Shown here: in pieces, positions 25,358 through 35,072 of the stretch | Position numbering within the stretch: the stretch's first letter is position 1 | How the letters are laid out: each line of letters opens with the position of its first letter | Assembly (NCBI GenBank): GCA_045544515.1 | Contig: JAZPZD010000019.1 | Span: 62,001 to 126,000, forward strand | Origin: RGIG8748 sp045544515 | GTDB taxonomy: Bacteria; Bacillota; Clostridia; UMGS1810 | DNA length: 64,000 bases | Direction of reading: 5' to 3' | The notes under the pieces: model-generated | The model's input: only the letters and a program-made list of their open reading frames with translations | Database searches by the model: none | What the model was told of the DNA's origin: nothing | Program-made: the position numbers and the translations under genes

Positions 25358-26512
25358 ATGCAATTTTGTGATGAATACAAGCTTATCAAAGACGAAATAA
25401 TAGGTTTACGCAGATATTTTCATTCTCATCCCGAACTTTCGTTTAGAGAGTATAATACAATGGAAAAAATATGCTCTGTACTGGATAAATACGAAATTTC
25501 CTATACAAAGGGTATTGCCAAAACCGGCATTTGCTGCGTTATAGGAAAAAAGGCAGAAAAAACTCTTTTAATCCGGGCAGATATAGATGCTCTTCCTACT
25601 GACGAAAAGACAGGTCTTGAGTTTTCTTCACTCAAAGACGGTGTTATGCATGCATGCGGACATGACATACATATCTCGTCGGCTCTTTGCACAGCAATTA
25701 TACTAAAAAAGCACGAACAAGAATTAAACGGATGCGTCAAAATAGTATTTGAACCGGGCGAAGAAACAACAGGCGGTGCCCTGCCAATGATTGAGGAAGG
25801 CGTGCTGCACAACCCCGAGGTTACCTGCTCAATAGCAGGCCATGTAACACCCGAAATTGAAACAGGAAAAATCAAGTTAAAATCCGGACCGATTATGGCA
25901 TCGCCGGATGATTTTGAAATAACCTTTGTCGGCAAGAGCTCTCACGGTGCAGAGCCACAGAACGGAATTAATCCCATTATGCCTGCATCGGAATTTGCAC
26001 TTGGAATTAAAAACGAGGCTATTCCTGTTGTTGCAGGCGGAAATGTACTTTCGGTCTGCACCCTGTTAGCTGACGGAAGTGTAAATACTATTCCCGACGA
26101 AGCAAAGGTTTTGGGTACATTCCGTAGTTTCGACCAGGTTTCGCGCGACAAGGCCGCCAAGGTTATAGGTGAATTTGCTGATAAATGTGCAAAGAAATAC
26201 GGAGCAACGATTAAATACAAATACAATTTCCTGTATCCGCCTGTTGTAAATGACGCCAATCTTACAAAAGACTTTTGCAGGATAGCATCTGATGCTCTTG
26301 GTGAGGAAAATGTTTTGGAATTTGAAAAACCCCTTATGACCGGGGATGATTTTTCGTATTTTGCCAATGCTGTTCCATCGGTATATTTCTGGTTTGGCGG
26401 AAAGCTAAAAGAAAATGACAAACTACACTCTTCCTCTTTTTCTGCTGATGAAAACTCTATCGAAATATGTTCAAAAGTATTTTGTGAATTTGCAAGGTGG
26501 TATCTTAAATAA
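25358..26512 (+). CDS. M20 family amidohydrolase/metallopeptidase
   Basis: This 384-residue M20D-type enzyme has the metal-binding motif MHACGHD, the catalytic/metal segment EPGEET, the AGHVTPE histidine and the C-terminal MTGDDFSYF. The lid domain lies at about 180-295. Family members hydrolyse N-acyl amino acids (hippurate, N-acetyl-diaminopimelate, IAA conjugates), releasing the free amino acid. The precise substrate cannot be told. It has a GAGGTGG site, its own promoter, and a GNAT gene 2 nt downstream. It is probably cytoplasmic, with no signal peptide. Confidence 0.88.
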   Translation: MQFCDEYKLIKDEIIGLRRYFHSHPELSFREYNTMEKICSVLDKYEISYTKGIAKTGICCVIGKKAEKTLLIRADIDALPTDEKTGLEFSSLKDGVMHACGHDIHISSALCTAIILKKHEQELNGCVKIVFEPGEETTGGALPMIEEGVLHNPEVTCSIAGHVTPEIETGKIKLKSGPIMASPDDFEITFVGKSSHGAEPQNGINPIMPASEFALGIKNEAIPVVAGGNVLSVCTLLADGSVNTIPDEAKVLGTFRSFDQVSRDKAAKVIGEFADKCAKKYGATIKYKYNFLYPPVVNDANLTKDFCRIASDALGEENVLEFEKPLMTGDDFSYFANAVPSVYFWFGGKLKENDKLHSSSFSADENSIEICSKVFCEFARWYLK

Positions 26513-26514
26513 AT

Positions 26515-27348
26515 ATGGATGTACAAAAACTTGATGTTGTATTGTGTGACAAGAAAGACTATATAGAGTTAAAACACATCTGGAAAGTTTGCTTTGGTGA
26601 CAGTGACGAATATATAGATTTTTTCTTTGAAAATAAAATTTCAAATTGCTATCCCATAGCCTTTGTATATGATGCCAAGATAATCGGTGCAATGTATCTT
26701 ATGCCGGTATCCGCTATGCAATACTGCCACATCAAAAAAGGGCTCTACGGTTATGCAATAGGTGTCCTTCCCGAATACCGCAAAAATGGTGTGTATAGTT
26801 TTGTTCACTCAAAAATCGAAGAATATGTCATATCTAACAATATGTTCTATATCATATCTCCTGCAAATCAAAAGCTTTGCGATTATTACAAAGGTCTTGG
26901 GCTTATAGAAAATGCCTATGTGTGCGAAAAGACTTATGAAGTTACAGCGGATTGCACCTGCAGTTTTTTGGAAAGTGAGCTTGATTTCAAAAAATACCAT
27001 AGCTTGCGAAATGAATATTTGAAAGACAAAAATGCGGTTTTTTGGGATGAAGATGCGCTCTGCTATGTGCTTAAAGAAAATGAATTTACGGGCGGTTTTA
27101 ACATAATACTCACAGACACTACGGGTACGCAGTACTTTGTGATTATCAAAAAATCACAAGATATGATAGTTGTAACCGAAAGCAACACCGACAACCCCGA
27201 AAAGCTCAACAGCTATCTTTCCAAAAGATTTAATTGTAATAAAATCAAATGGATATTGCCAAGTAATGATACCAACCAAAAAATATTGTACGGTCTTACA
27301 TGTAATCTGAAAAAAGATAACTATTATTTAAATCTGATATTAAATTAA
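26515..27348 (+). CDS. GNAT family N-acetyltransferase with C-terminal extension
   Basis: This 277-residue protein has an N-terminal GNAT domain of about 130 residues. Motif A is seen as YAIGVLPEYRKNGVYSFVHS, and SPANQKLCDYYKGLGL is the usual GNAT end. The C-terminal half (about 145-277) is unlike simple GNATs and resembles the two-domain layout of Eis-like acetyltransferases, but this is weak. The gene follows the M20 peptidase by 2 nt and is co-transcribed with it. Substrate is unknown. Confidence 0.75.
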   Translation: MDVQKLDVVLCDKKDYIELKHIWKVCFGDSDEYIDFFFENKISNCYPIAFVYDAKIIGAMYLMPVSAMQYCHIKKGLYGYAIGVLPEYRKNGVYSFVHSKIEEYVISNNMFYIISPANQKLCDYYKGLGLIENAYVCEKTYEVTADCTCSFLESELDFKKYHSLRNEYLKDKNAVFWDEDALCYVLKENEFTGGFNIILTDTTGTQYFVIIKKSQDMIVVTESNTDNPEKLNSYLSKRFNCNKIKWILPSNDTNQKILYGLTCNLKKDNYYLNLILN

Positions 27349-27381
27349 AAGAGAAAGTTCAATTAACGAACTTTCTCTTTT
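27347..27381. terminator. Bidirectional terminator between GNAT gene and prfB
   Basis: A perfect 14-bp stem (aaaagagaaagttc / gaactttctctttt) with a 7-nt loop and A/T flanks on both sides serves the two converging genes. Confidence 0.85.
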
Positions 27382-27385
27382 GGCA

Positions 27386-28508
27386 TTATTTAAGATTAAG
27401 TGTTCCCAGGTTTGCCTGTTTTAGGTATTCGTTTATAAAGCCATCCAGGTCGCCGTCCATAACCGCACCGATGTTGCCCATTTCAAAGTTTGTTCTATGG
27501 TCTTTGACAAGGTTATATGGATGGAAAACATAGCTTCGGATTTGGCTGGACCAGCCGATTTCCTTTTCTACACCCTTGATATCTTCAATCTTTTCCTTGT
27601 TTTCGCGTTCTTTGATTTCCATGAGTTTAGATTTGAGCATTTTCATGGCAGTATCGCGGTTTTTGTGCTGTGACCTTTCGGTCTGACAAGAAACAACAAC
27701 ACCTGTGGGAATATGCGTAATTCTTATGGCAGAATCCGTTTTGTTGATGTGCTGTCCACCCGCACCGCTGGCTCTGTATGTGTCCACTCTCAAATCTTCG
27801 CTGCGGATATCAATTTGTATATCATCATTAAATTCCGGCATAACTTCTACGCTTCCAAAGGATGTGTGGCGTCTGCCTGCAGCATCAAACGGCGAAATTC
27901 TTACAAGACGGTGTACACCCTTCTCGCTTTTTAAATATCCATAGGCATTTTCGCCCGAAACAAGAATAGATGCACTCTTAACTCCGGCATCATCACCGGG
28001 CAAAAGGTCAAGTGTTTCTACAGAATAGTTTCTTCTTTCTGCCCATCTTGTGTACATTCTGAGCAGCATCTCTACCCAGTCCTGTGCCTCTGTACCGCCT
28101 GCACCTGCGTGCAAGGTAACTATGGCATTATTCTTGTCATATTCGCCGGAAAGCAGAGTTTCGAGTGTCATATCATCAAGAGTCTGGCGTATTCTCTTTA
28201 CAGAAGAAGAAATCTCATCAACATATGACTCATCATCTTCCATATTTGCCATTTCGATGAGCACCATTGTGTCCTCATAATCGGAGCACAGATTATCGTA
28301 TTTTTCCACCTTGGCTTTAAGACCTTTGAGCTTCTGAAGAATTTTTTGACTGTTTTCCATATCGTCCCAAAAACCTTCGGCTGCGGTCTTTGCTTCGAGT
28401 TCTTCTATGTTTGACAAAGCCTTGGCTATGTCAAAGTGAATCCCTCAGTTCTTTTATGCCGACTTCCATCGAGCCAAGCTCAATTTTTAATTCATCATAT
28501 TGCAGCAA
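27386..28508 (-). CDS. prfB: Peptide chain release factor 2, with programmed +1 frameshift
   Basis: RF2 reads UAA and UGA. The gene starts at a TTG (28508) with an AGAGGTG site. Its zero frame ends at an in-frame TGA that is exactly codon 26 (28431-28433). A +1 shift on CTTTGAC continues as GAC and gives a protein of about 373 residues. The body has the SPF stop-codon tripeptide (RISPFDAAG) and the GGQ motif (ASGAGGQHINKTDSA). An AGGG Shine-Dalgarno-like element lies upstream of the slippery codon. The frameshift autoregulates RF2 level. It directly follows secA, a common Bacillota order. It should not be read as a truncated gene starting at 28417. Confidence 0.95.
28430..28436 (-). other. 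prfB: Programmed +1 frameshift site of prfB (CTTTGAC)
   Basis: The slippery codon CTT, the in-frame stop TGA and the following C match the canonical RF2 site. An AGGGAT element five bases upstream on the mRNA can pair with 16S rRNA. Slow decoding of UGA by scarce RF2 promotes the shift. Confidence 0.93.
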
Positions 28509-28545
28509 AAAGTATCACCTCTTTTTATATTAGCAGTGGGAGATT

Positions 28546-31275
28546 TTATCTGCCACAGCATTTTTTGTATTTAAGACCGCTGCCGCATGGACATGGGTCG
28601 TTTCTGCCAACCTTTTCGCCTTTTCTCACAACGGTTTTTGGTGTTTCGCCACCATCGCGGTTAGTAGACATAGGTATCTCTCTCTTACTTTCCTCTATTT
28701 GTGTTTCCAGCTTAACATGGAACAAAAGCTTAATGACATCCTCACCGATAGCACCGAGCATTTCTTCGTACATATCATATCCCTCGCTCTTGTATGCAAT
28801 AACCGGGTCTGTCTGTGCGTATGCCCTAAGTCCTATACCCTGCCTTAACTGATCCATATTGTCTATATGCTCCATCCACTTTTTGTCTACAACATTAAGG
28901 AGTATAAGTCGCTGGAGGTTGCACATTACCTCATCGCCAAGCTCCTCTCTCTTTTTGTCATACTGCTCATGCGCAATATCAAGAAGCAGCTCTTTTAAAT
29001 CAGCTTTGGTAAGTGTATTTAAATCTTCCTTTGTAAAAGAAAGTGTACCCTCGGGAACAAATGCCTGCTCTACATAGTTGATGAGTCCGTCGAGATTCCA
29101 GTAATCCGGAATATCATCCGATCCGGTATATGAATCCACTGTGTTTTCTACAAACTCGGCTATCATATTCATAACGGCATCGGTGACATCTTCGCCGTTT
29201 AGAACTTTTTGCCTTTGCTTGTAGATAGTATCTCTTTGTACATTCATTACATCATCATACTGAAGTACATGGCTTCTTATCTGGAAGTTTTTGCCCTCTA
29301 CATGCTTTTGGGCATTTTCTATCGCGTTGGTAAGCATTTTTTGTTCTATTGCTTCGTCATCTTTAAGCCCCATAGCATCCACAAGGCCGGTAAGCCTTTG
29401 CGAGCCGAACAAACGCATAAGGTCATCTTCCAAAGAAATGTAGAATCTGGATTCGCCAATATCACCCTGACGGCCGCTTCGGCCTCGCAGCTGGTTGTCT
29501 ATTCTTCGGGATTCATGTCTTTCTGTACCCAGAATGAATAATCCGCCTGCTTCTTTGACCTCTTCTCTTTCCTTTTCGGTTTCTGCTTTGTATTTTTCAT
29601 AAAGAAGAGAGAATTTTTCTCTTGCTTCCAAAATCTCGGCATCGTCGGTATCCGAAAAAGATGTGCTTTCAAATATGAGTTCTTCGCTATAACCAAGTTT
29701 TTGCATTTCTTTTTTTGCCATAAATTCGGCATTGCCGCCGAGCACAATATCTGTTCCTCGGCCTGCCATATTTGTAGCAATGGTTACTGCCCCTTTTCTG
29801 CCTGCCTGTGCCACGATTTCTGCCTCTTTTTCGTGGTATTTTGCATTCAGGACTTCGTGAGGTATGCCCTCTTTTTTAAGCAGTTTACTAAGAAGTTCGG
29901 ATTTTTCTATAGTTACTGTGCCTACCAGAACAGGCTGTCCTTTGGCATAGCACTCTTTAATCTGACGGATTACAGAAGTAAATTTGCCCATTTCGGATTT
30001 GTATACGCTGTCGGCGTGGTCTTTTCTTATCATAGGCTCATTTGTAGGGATAACCACAACATCAAGACTGTATATCTGCTGAAACTCCATTTCTTCGGTT
30101 TCTGCAGTACCGGTCATACCGGATAATTTGTTGTACAAACGGAAAAAGTTCTGGAATGTTATGGTGGCAAGTGTCTTGCTCTCGTGAGCAATTTTTACGC
30201 CTTCTTTTGCTTCTATAGCCTGGTGCAAGCCCTCGTTGTATCTTCTGCCGTACATAAGGCGTCCGGTAAATTCGTCTACAATTATTACCTGTCCGTTTTC
30301 TATTACATACTGCATATCCCTGTGCATTACACCATGTGCTTTTATCGCCTGGTTAATGTGGTGCGATATGGTTATGTTTTCGGGGTCAGAAAGATTTTCG
30401 AGATTAAAAGCCTTTTCGGCCTTTTTGATGCCTGATTCTGTGAGTGTTGCGGTTTTCGCCTTTTCGTCAACGATATAGTCGGCATCTGTATCTTCGTCAA
30501 TTACCTTGTCGTCGGATTCAACGATTTTTTTGCACTTTAGTGTCCTTGCAAATCTATCGGCAATAGTATAGAGTTCTGTGGATTTCTCTCCCATACCCGA
30601 AATAATAAGCGGTGTTCTCGCCTCATCTATGAGAATTGAGTCTACCTCATCGACAACCGCAAAATTGTGTCCTTTGCACTGAACAACTTCATCAATGGTT
30701 GTAACCATGTTGTCTCTTAAATAATCAAAACCAAATTCGTTATTGGTTCCGTAGGTTATATCTGCAGCATAGGCCTCTTTTCTTTGCTCCGGCGTTTTCT
30801 CGTGAGTGATTAGCCCAACAGTAAGACCCAAAAACTTGTATATCTTGCCCATTTGCTCGCTGTCACGCTTAGCGAGGTAGTCATTAACCGTTACTACATG
30901 AACACCCTTTCCTGTAAGTGCGTTTAAATAGCACGGCAGAGTGGCAACCAGAGTTTTACCCTCACCTGTTTTCATTTCAGCAATTCTGCCCTGATGGAGA
31001 ACCACACCGCCGATTAACTGAACATCAAAATGTCGCATGCCCAGAACTCTCTTTCCTGCCTCTCTTACAACTGCAAAAGCTTCGGGTAGGATGTCGTCAA
31101 GGGTTTCGCCATCATTTAGTCTGGATTTGAATTGGGTGGTTTTGTCCTTAAGCTCTGCATCCGAAAGAGAGCTAATCTGCTCCTCAAGACTATTAATTTC
31201 TGCAATTATGGGTTCTATTTTTTTAAGCGAACGGTCGCTATTCGTACCTAAAATCTTTTCTAATAACTTTTTCAT
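28546..31275 (-). CDS. secA: Preprotein translocase ATPase SecA
   Basis: SecA drives export through SecYEG. The 909-residue protein has Walker A MKTGEGKTL, the DEAD-like box VVDEVDSILIDEARTPL, the NBD2 motif TNMAGRGTDIVLGG and QLRGRSGRQGD, and the C-terminal zinc finger NDPCPCGSGLKYKKCC (SEC-C). It is longer than the 841 residues of Bacillus SecA; extra length lies in the NBD2/helical region. An AAGGA site precedes the ATG and the promoter lies 50 bp upstream. prfB follows 37 bp downstream in the same orientation. Confidence 0.98.
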   Translation of the reverse strand: MKKLLEKILGTNSDRSLKKIEPIIAEINSLEEQISSLSDAELKDKTTQFKSRLNDGETLDDILPEAFAVVREAGKRVLGMRHFDVQLIGGVVLHQGRIAEMKTGEGKTLVATLPCYLNALTGKGVHVVTVNDYLAKRDSEQMGKIYKFLGLTVGLITHEKTPEQRKEAYAADITYGTNNEFGFDYLRDNMVTTIDEVVQCKGHNFAVVDEVDSILIDEARTPLIISGMGEKSTELYTIADRFARTLKCKKIVESDDKVIDEDTDADYIVDEKAKTATLTESGIKKAEKAFNLENLSDPENITISHHINQAIKAHGVMHRDMQYVIENGQVIIVDEFTGRLMYGRRYNEGLHQAIEAKEGVKIAHESKTLATITFQNFFRLYNKLSGMTGTAETEEMEFQQIYSLDVVVIPTNEPMIRKDHADSVYKSEMGKFTSVIRQIKECYAKGQPVLVGTVTIEKSELLSKLLKKEGIPHEVLNAKYHEKEAEIVAQAGRKGAVTIATNMAGRGTDIVLGGNAEFMAKKEMQKLGYSEELIFESTSFSDTDDAEILEAREKFSLLYEKYKAETEKEREEVKEAGGLFILGTERHESRRIDNQLRGRSGRQGDIGESRFYISLEDDLMRLFGSQRLTGLVDAMGLKDDEAIEQKMLTNAIENAQKHVEGKNFQIRSHVLQYDDVMNVQRDTIYKQRQKVLNGEDVTDAVMNMIAEFVENTVDSYTGSDDIPDYWNLDGLINYVEQAFVPEGTLSFTKEDLNTLTKADLKELLLDIAHEQYDKKREELGDEVMCNLQRLILLNVVDKKWMEHIDNMDQLRQGIGLRAYAQTDPVIAYKSEGYDMYEEMLGAIGEDVIKLLFHVKLETQIEESKREIPMSTNRDGGETPKTVVRKGEKVGRNDPCPCGSGLKYKKCCGR

Positions 31276-31324
31276 ACATATATTTTCCTTTCGCTACATA
31301 GCTAAAACACAGCATACGATATAT

Positions 31325-31353
31325 ATTATATCAATTTTTTACCATTATAACAA
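31325..31353 (-). promoter_or_regulatory. secA promoter
   Basis: On the minus strand TTGTTA (31348-31353) and a perfect TATAAT (31325-31330) are spaced 17 bp apart. A second TATAAT overlaps the -35 region but has no good -35 of its own. Confidence 0.7.
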
Positions 31354-31382
31354 GTATTATTTTAATAAATTTACAAAATTCA

Positions 31383-31410
31383 TTGAATTTTAAAAATTAT
31401 GTGATATAAT
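31383..31410 (+). promoter_or_regulatory. mtnN promoter
   Basis: TTGAAT (31383-31388) and perfect TATAAT (31405-31410) are spaced 16 bp apart. The aggagg ribosome binding site (31427-31432) lies 8 bases before the ATG. Confidence 0.7.
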
Positions 31411-31440
31411 TAATATAGCTTATTTTAGGAGGATTTCAAA

Positions 31441-32130
31441 ATGATTGGTATAATCGGTGCAATGGATATAGAAATCGAGGGTTTTAAGACTTATATGGCA
31501 GACATCACTGTGCAAAAGTATGCTTCCTATGAATTTATATGCGGAAAAATAGACGGCAAGGATGCCGTTGTTGTAATGTGCGGCATCGGAAAAGTAAGTG
31601 CAGCAATATGCACACAGATGATGATAGACAAGTTTTCGCCGGATGTGATTATTAATACCGGTGTTGCAGGCGGTCTTGATATAAACCTCGGTATCGGAGA
31701 TGTTGCAATAGCCACAGATGTTGTTCAGCACGATGTTGATACCACGATATTCGGTGATCCTGCAGGATACATATCAAATCTTAACCTTGTAAATATCCCC
31801 TCTGACGAAAAAGTGAGCAACTTGCTCTATGAAATATCTTCAAAACTCAAAGACACAAAAACTATCAAAGGAACGATAGCTACCGGTGACCAGTTTATAA
31901 ATACACCCTACCAGAAAAATCAGATAAAAGACAATTTTGATGCCATAGCGACAGAAATGGAAGGCGGCTCCATCGGCCAGGTGTGCTATTTCAACGGTAT
32001 AAGCTTTGGTATTATCAGAGCAATTTCTGACAATGCAAGCGGCGATGCTCTGATGGACTACGAAACATTTAAATCGCTTGCTGCAGAAAAAACAATCAGG
32101 ATTGTCACCGAATTTGTAAAACAATACTAA
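31441..32130 (+). CDS. mtnN: 5'-methylthioadenosine/S-adenosylhomocysteine nucleosidase
   Basis: This enzyme cleaves the glycosidic bond of methylthioadenosine and S-adenosylhomocysteine, clearing SAM by-products and supplying the methionine and quorum-signal (AI-2) cycles. The 229-residue protein has the family start MIGIIGAMDIEI, GVAGGLD, TGDQFI, MEGGSIGQVC (in place of the common MEGAAI) and the catalytic aspartate in RAISDNA. It has a strong promoter and ribosome binding site of its own. It converges on the AraC gene with only 1 nt between stop codons and no terminator. Confidence 0.95.
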   Translation: MIGIIGAMDIEIEGFKTYMADITVQKYASYEFICGKIDGKDAVVVMCGIGKVSAAICTQMMIDKFSPDVIINTGVAGGLDINLGIGDVAIATDVVQHDVDTTIFGDPAGYISNLNLVNIPSDEKVSNLLYEISSKLKDTKTIKGTIATGDQFINTPYQKNQIKDNFDAIATEMEGGSIGQVCYFNGISFGIIRAISDNASGDALMDYETFKSLAAEKTIRIVTEFVKQY

Positions 32131-32131
32131 A

Positions 32132-32995
32132 TCACCTTGTCTTTTCTTTAAACACAATCGGCGAGACACCTATTTCTCTTTTGAAAGCAGTGCTGAAATA
32201 ATTTTGCGTAGAAAAACCAAGACATTCCGCAATGTTTGTAACGCTCTCGCCCTCTGAAAGCATCTTTTTGGCGATAAGTATTTTGTTTTTCAGTATATAT
32301 TCATGAATGCCAAGACCGTTGTATTTTGCAAATATCTTCTTTAGATACGCCTGACTTACATTACATTTTTTTGCAAGTTCCATTACGGTCAGCTTTTGAT
32401 ATATATGCTCATCTATTACCTTTAGTGCATCAGCATAAATCTTGGTTTCGGCGTTTGTAACCAGTTTTGTACTGTTTGTTGACGGGTTTGACAATGTAAA
32501 GAGAAAGTTCTCGGTATAGTTTTTCAGCATTTTGGCTTTAATGGGGTTACTGAACACATTGTCAAGATATGCAGTTTCCAGATAGTTTTCGCCTGCAAGT
32601 CTGTCTGTACTGATTTCTCCGCACGATTTCAAAAATTCGAGTATATTCATAAGCGAGTGTTTTTCGGTATTGTTCAGATAATACACACCGTCTTCAAATT
32701 TTTTGAAGAAATCTCCTTCGGCGGAAAAAGACATAATAAACAGCTCTGTAGGAATATCGGTGCTGGTACGCATACTGTGGAATTCCATTGGCTTATTAAA
32801 TATAAGGTTGTTTTCGGATAGCTCTATGACCTTGTCATCAACGGTCATACACACCTTGCCCTTTATGACATACGCCATCTCCCAGAAATCGTGCGTTTCG
32901 CCCTGGAAGAAATACTCTTCTTTGCACTTTCTTACAAAGGCAGAAAAAAAGGCTGTAATATCAAAATCGGAATTTACTATGTACGGCAACCACAT
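32132..32995 (-). CDS. AraC family transcriptional regulator, cupin sensor type
   Basis: This 287-residue regulator has an N-terminal cupin-like effector domain (about 15-100: THDFWEMAYVIKGKV). A C-terminal AraC DNA-binding domain with two HTH motifs spans about 185-285 (MELAKKCNVSQAYLKKIFAKYN, shortened here, and SVTNIAECLGFSTQNYF). ATG 32995 follows AGGAG by 8 bases; the upstream ORF extension runs into its promoter. It is divergent from the nucleotidyltransferase-kinase-nagB operon, so it most likely activates that operon in response to a sugar. The ligand is not known. Confidence 0.87.
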   Translation of the reverse strand: MWLPYIVNSDFDITAFFSAFVRKCKEEYFFQGETHDFWEMAYVIKGKVCMTVDDKVIELSENNLIFNKPMEFHSMRTSTDIPTELFIMSFSAEGDFFKKFEDGVYYLNNTEKHSLMNILEFLKSCGEISTDRLAGENYLETAYLDNVFSNPIKAKMLKNYTENFLFTLSNPSTNSTKLVTNAETKIYADALKVIDEHIYQKLTVMELAKKCNVSQAYLKKIFAKYNGLGIHEYILKNKILIAKKMLSEGESVTNIAECLGFSTQNYFSTAFKREIGVSPIVFKEKTR

Positions 32996-33028
32996 AACCA
33001 CATCTCCTATGTAGCCAAAAACTAATAT

Positions 33029-33057
33029 TTTATAGCTAAAAAAGTATTTTAATACAA
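33029..33057 (-). promoter_or_regulatory. Promoter of the AraC regulator
   Basis: On the minus strand TTGTAT (33052-33057) and TATAAA (33029-33034) are separated by 17 bp, about 35 bp before the ATG. Confidence 0.6.
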
Positions 33058-33086
33058 AAATAATTATGATAAAATCATAAATAGTA

Positions 33087-33092
33087 TATAAT
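33087..33092 (+). promoter_or_regulatory. -10 box of the sugar operon, weak -35
   Basis: A perfect TATAAT precedes the nucleotidyltransferase gene. The -35 region (TTATGA at 17 bp) is poor, which fits an activator-dependent promoter next to a divergent AraC gene. A ggagg site at 33120-33124 lies before the ATG. Confidence 0.55.
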
Positions 33093-33129
33093 AACAATTC
33101 TTTATTGTAAAGAAGAAACGGAGGAAATT

Positions 33130-33966
33130 ATGGATACAGGACTTTTAATTATGGCAGCAGGTATGGGCTCAAGATTTGGCGGTTTAAAACAGGCCGCGTC
33201 TGTTGGACCAAACGGCGAAATGATTATTGACTATTCTGTAAACGATGCTTTAAAGGCTGGCTTTAACAAAATCGTCATTGTAATCAGAAAGGATATCGAA
33301 AAAGATTTCAGAGAGGCTTGCGGAAAGCGTATTGAAAAAATCGCTGATGTAAGCTATGTCTTCCAGGAAATGGACAATCTTCCAAGCGGATTTACTCTTC
33401 CCGAAGGAAGAATTAAGCCTTGGGGTACAGGTCATGCAATACTCTCTGCAAAAGATGTAATTGACTATCCTTTTGTTGTAATTAACGCAGACGACTTCTA
33501 CGGTCAGAGCGTGTACAAATCTGTTCACGATTATCTGGTGTCCGGCAGCGATATGTGCATGGCAGGATACAAACTCGGAAATACACTATCCAAAAACGGT
33601 ACAGTTTCCAGAGGTATATGCGAAACAGAAAACGGATTTTTAAAATCTGTTACCGAAGCCACAGACATCCCATTTGATACTACTATTCCCAAGGACACAA
33701 TTGTATCTATGAATTTCTGGGGATTCAAAAAGGAAGTTATGGGTATTCTTGAAAATCAGTTTAACCTGTTTCTCAAAGATAACATAAACGAACCCAAGAA
33801 AGAATTCTTTATTCCATCTGTTGTTGATACAATGATAAACGAGCTCGGATACAACTTCAAGGTTGTAGATACAGACGAGAAATGGTACGGCATCACCTAT
33901 CGCGAAGATTTGCCTCTGATTAAAGATGCAATAGACAAACTTACAAAGCAAGGATTATATGAGTGA
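33130..33966 (+). CDS. Sugar-1-phosphate nucleotidyltransferase family protein
   Basis: This 278-residue protein has a GT-A-type nucleotidyltransferase fold. The signature loop is MAAGMGSRFGGLKQ, the sugar/nucleotide contacts are WGTGHAIL, and the metal-binding segment is VINADDFYG. It lacks a left-handed beta-helix, so it has no acetyltransferase domain. Next to an N-acetylhexosamine-kinase-like gene it is likely to make an NDP-sugar such as UDP-GlcNAc or UDP-GalNAc from the hexosamine-1-phosphate (inference). Its stop overlaps the start of the kinase gene by 8 nt. Confidence 0.83.
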   Translation: MDTGLLIMAAGMGSRFGGLKQAASVGPNGEMIIDYSVNDALKAGFNKIVIVIRKDIEKDFREACGKRIEKIADVSYVFQEMDNLPSGFTLPEGRIKPWGTGHAILSAKDVIDYPFVVINADDFYGQSVYKSVHDYLVSGSDMCMAGYKLGNTLSKNGTVSRGICETENGFLKSVTEATDIPFDTTIPKDTIVSMNFWGFKKEVMGILENQFNLFLKDNINEPKKEFFIPSVVDTMINELGYNFKVVDTDEKWYGITYREDLPLIKDAIDKLTKQGLYE

Positions 33967-35050
33967 GGTAATTAAAATAGCTAAACCTGATATAAAATCT
34001 GTATTAAAGCACTTCAATGTTGATAACGACGGTGACGCATACGGTAACGGTCACATTAACGAAACATACATAGTTCAGCCTATGTTCATCGTGCAGAAAA
34101 TCAACACAAATGTATTTACAAAACCCGATGATCTTATGAATAACATCGTAAATGTAACCGAGTTTTTGAAGAAAAAAATTATAGCAGACGGCGGAGACCC
34201 CATGAGAGAGACTCTTACCGTTATACCCACAAACGAAGGTCACAGCTACTATAAGTCATCTGACGGCAGCTGCTACAGATGCTATGAATTTATCCGCGAT
34301 TCTCTCGCTATAGAAACTGTAGAAAATCCCGAGGACCTTTATGAAGCTGCCAAGTCCTTTGCCCTTTTCCAAAAGAGACTTTCGGATTATCCGGCAGAAG
34401 AACTTGCAGAAACAATAAAGGATTTCCACAATACTCCAAAAAGATTTGAAAATCTCCTGCAAGCAATCGAAAACGATGAAAAAGGCAGAAAGGCCTCCGT
34501 TGGAGATGAGATTGAATTTGCTCTGGCACAAAAAGACTGGATTGATACTGTAACAAACGGACTTGGCGACGGATCTATACCCCTTAGAGTTACTCACAAC
34601 GATACAAAAATCAACAATGTCCTTTTTGATTACAAAACCCGAAAAGGTCTTTGCGTAATAGATTTGGATACTGTTATGCCCGGTTCCCTGCTTTATGATA
34701 TAGGAGATGCACTTCGAATTGGTGCTGCAACAGGTGCCGAGGACGAAACAGACCTTGACAAAATCTGGTTCAATCTGGAGTCTTTCGAGGCTTTTGTAAG
34801 AGGTTTTGCCGAAGAATCCAAGGATACCCTTACAGCAAAGGAAATCGAACTTATTCCGATTAGTGCAATGCTTATGACATACGAGTGCGGAATAAGATTT
34901 TTGACAGATTATCTCAATGGTGATACATATTTCAGAATTCATCGAGAGCACCACAATCTCGACAGATGCAGAACACAGTTTAAGCTTGTAAAAGACATGT
35001 TTACAAAATCCGACGAAATGAAGAAGATTGTTGACAAATACTTCAATTAA
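33959..35050 (+). CDS. Phosphotransferase like N-acetylhexosamine 1-kinase
   Basis: This 363-residue protein is of the aminoglycoside phosphotransferase (APH) fold. It has the catalytic loop HNDTKINNVLFD and the metal-binding VIDLDTVMPG. The layout and neighbours resemble NahK, the N-acetylhexosamine 1-kinase of the lacto-N-biose/galacto-N-biose pathway, which makes GlcNAc-1-P or GalNAc-1-P. No lacto-N-biose phosphorylase or transporter is present here. The gene overlaps its upstream neighbour and ends 22 nt before nagB. The kinase fold is certain; the hexosamine substrate is inferred. Confidence 0.78.
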   Translation: MSEVIKIAKPDIKSVLKHFNVDNDGDAYGNGHINETYIVQPMFIVQKINTNVFTKPDDLMNNIVNVTEFLKKKIIADGGDPMRETLTVIPTNEGHSYYKSSDGSCYRCYEFIRDSLAIETVENPEDLYEAAKSFALFQKRLSDYPAEELAETIKDFHNTPKRFENLLQAIENDEKGRKASVGDEIEFALAQKDWIDTVTNGLGDGSIPLRVTHNDTKINNVLFDYKTRKGLCVIDLDTVMPGSLLYDIGDALRIGAATGAEDETDLDKIWFNLESFEAFVRGFAEESKDTLTAKEIELIPISAMLMTYECGIRFLTDYLNGDTYFRIHREHHNLDRCRTQFKLVKDMFTKSDEMKKIVDKYFN

Positions 35051-35072
35051 TACACGAAAGGGAAAATTTGCT

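Noticed and set aside
27386..28417. Apparent N-terminally truncated prfB
   Set aside because: The missing N-terminus is present in the other frame upstream of the programmed frameshift, so the gene is intact.
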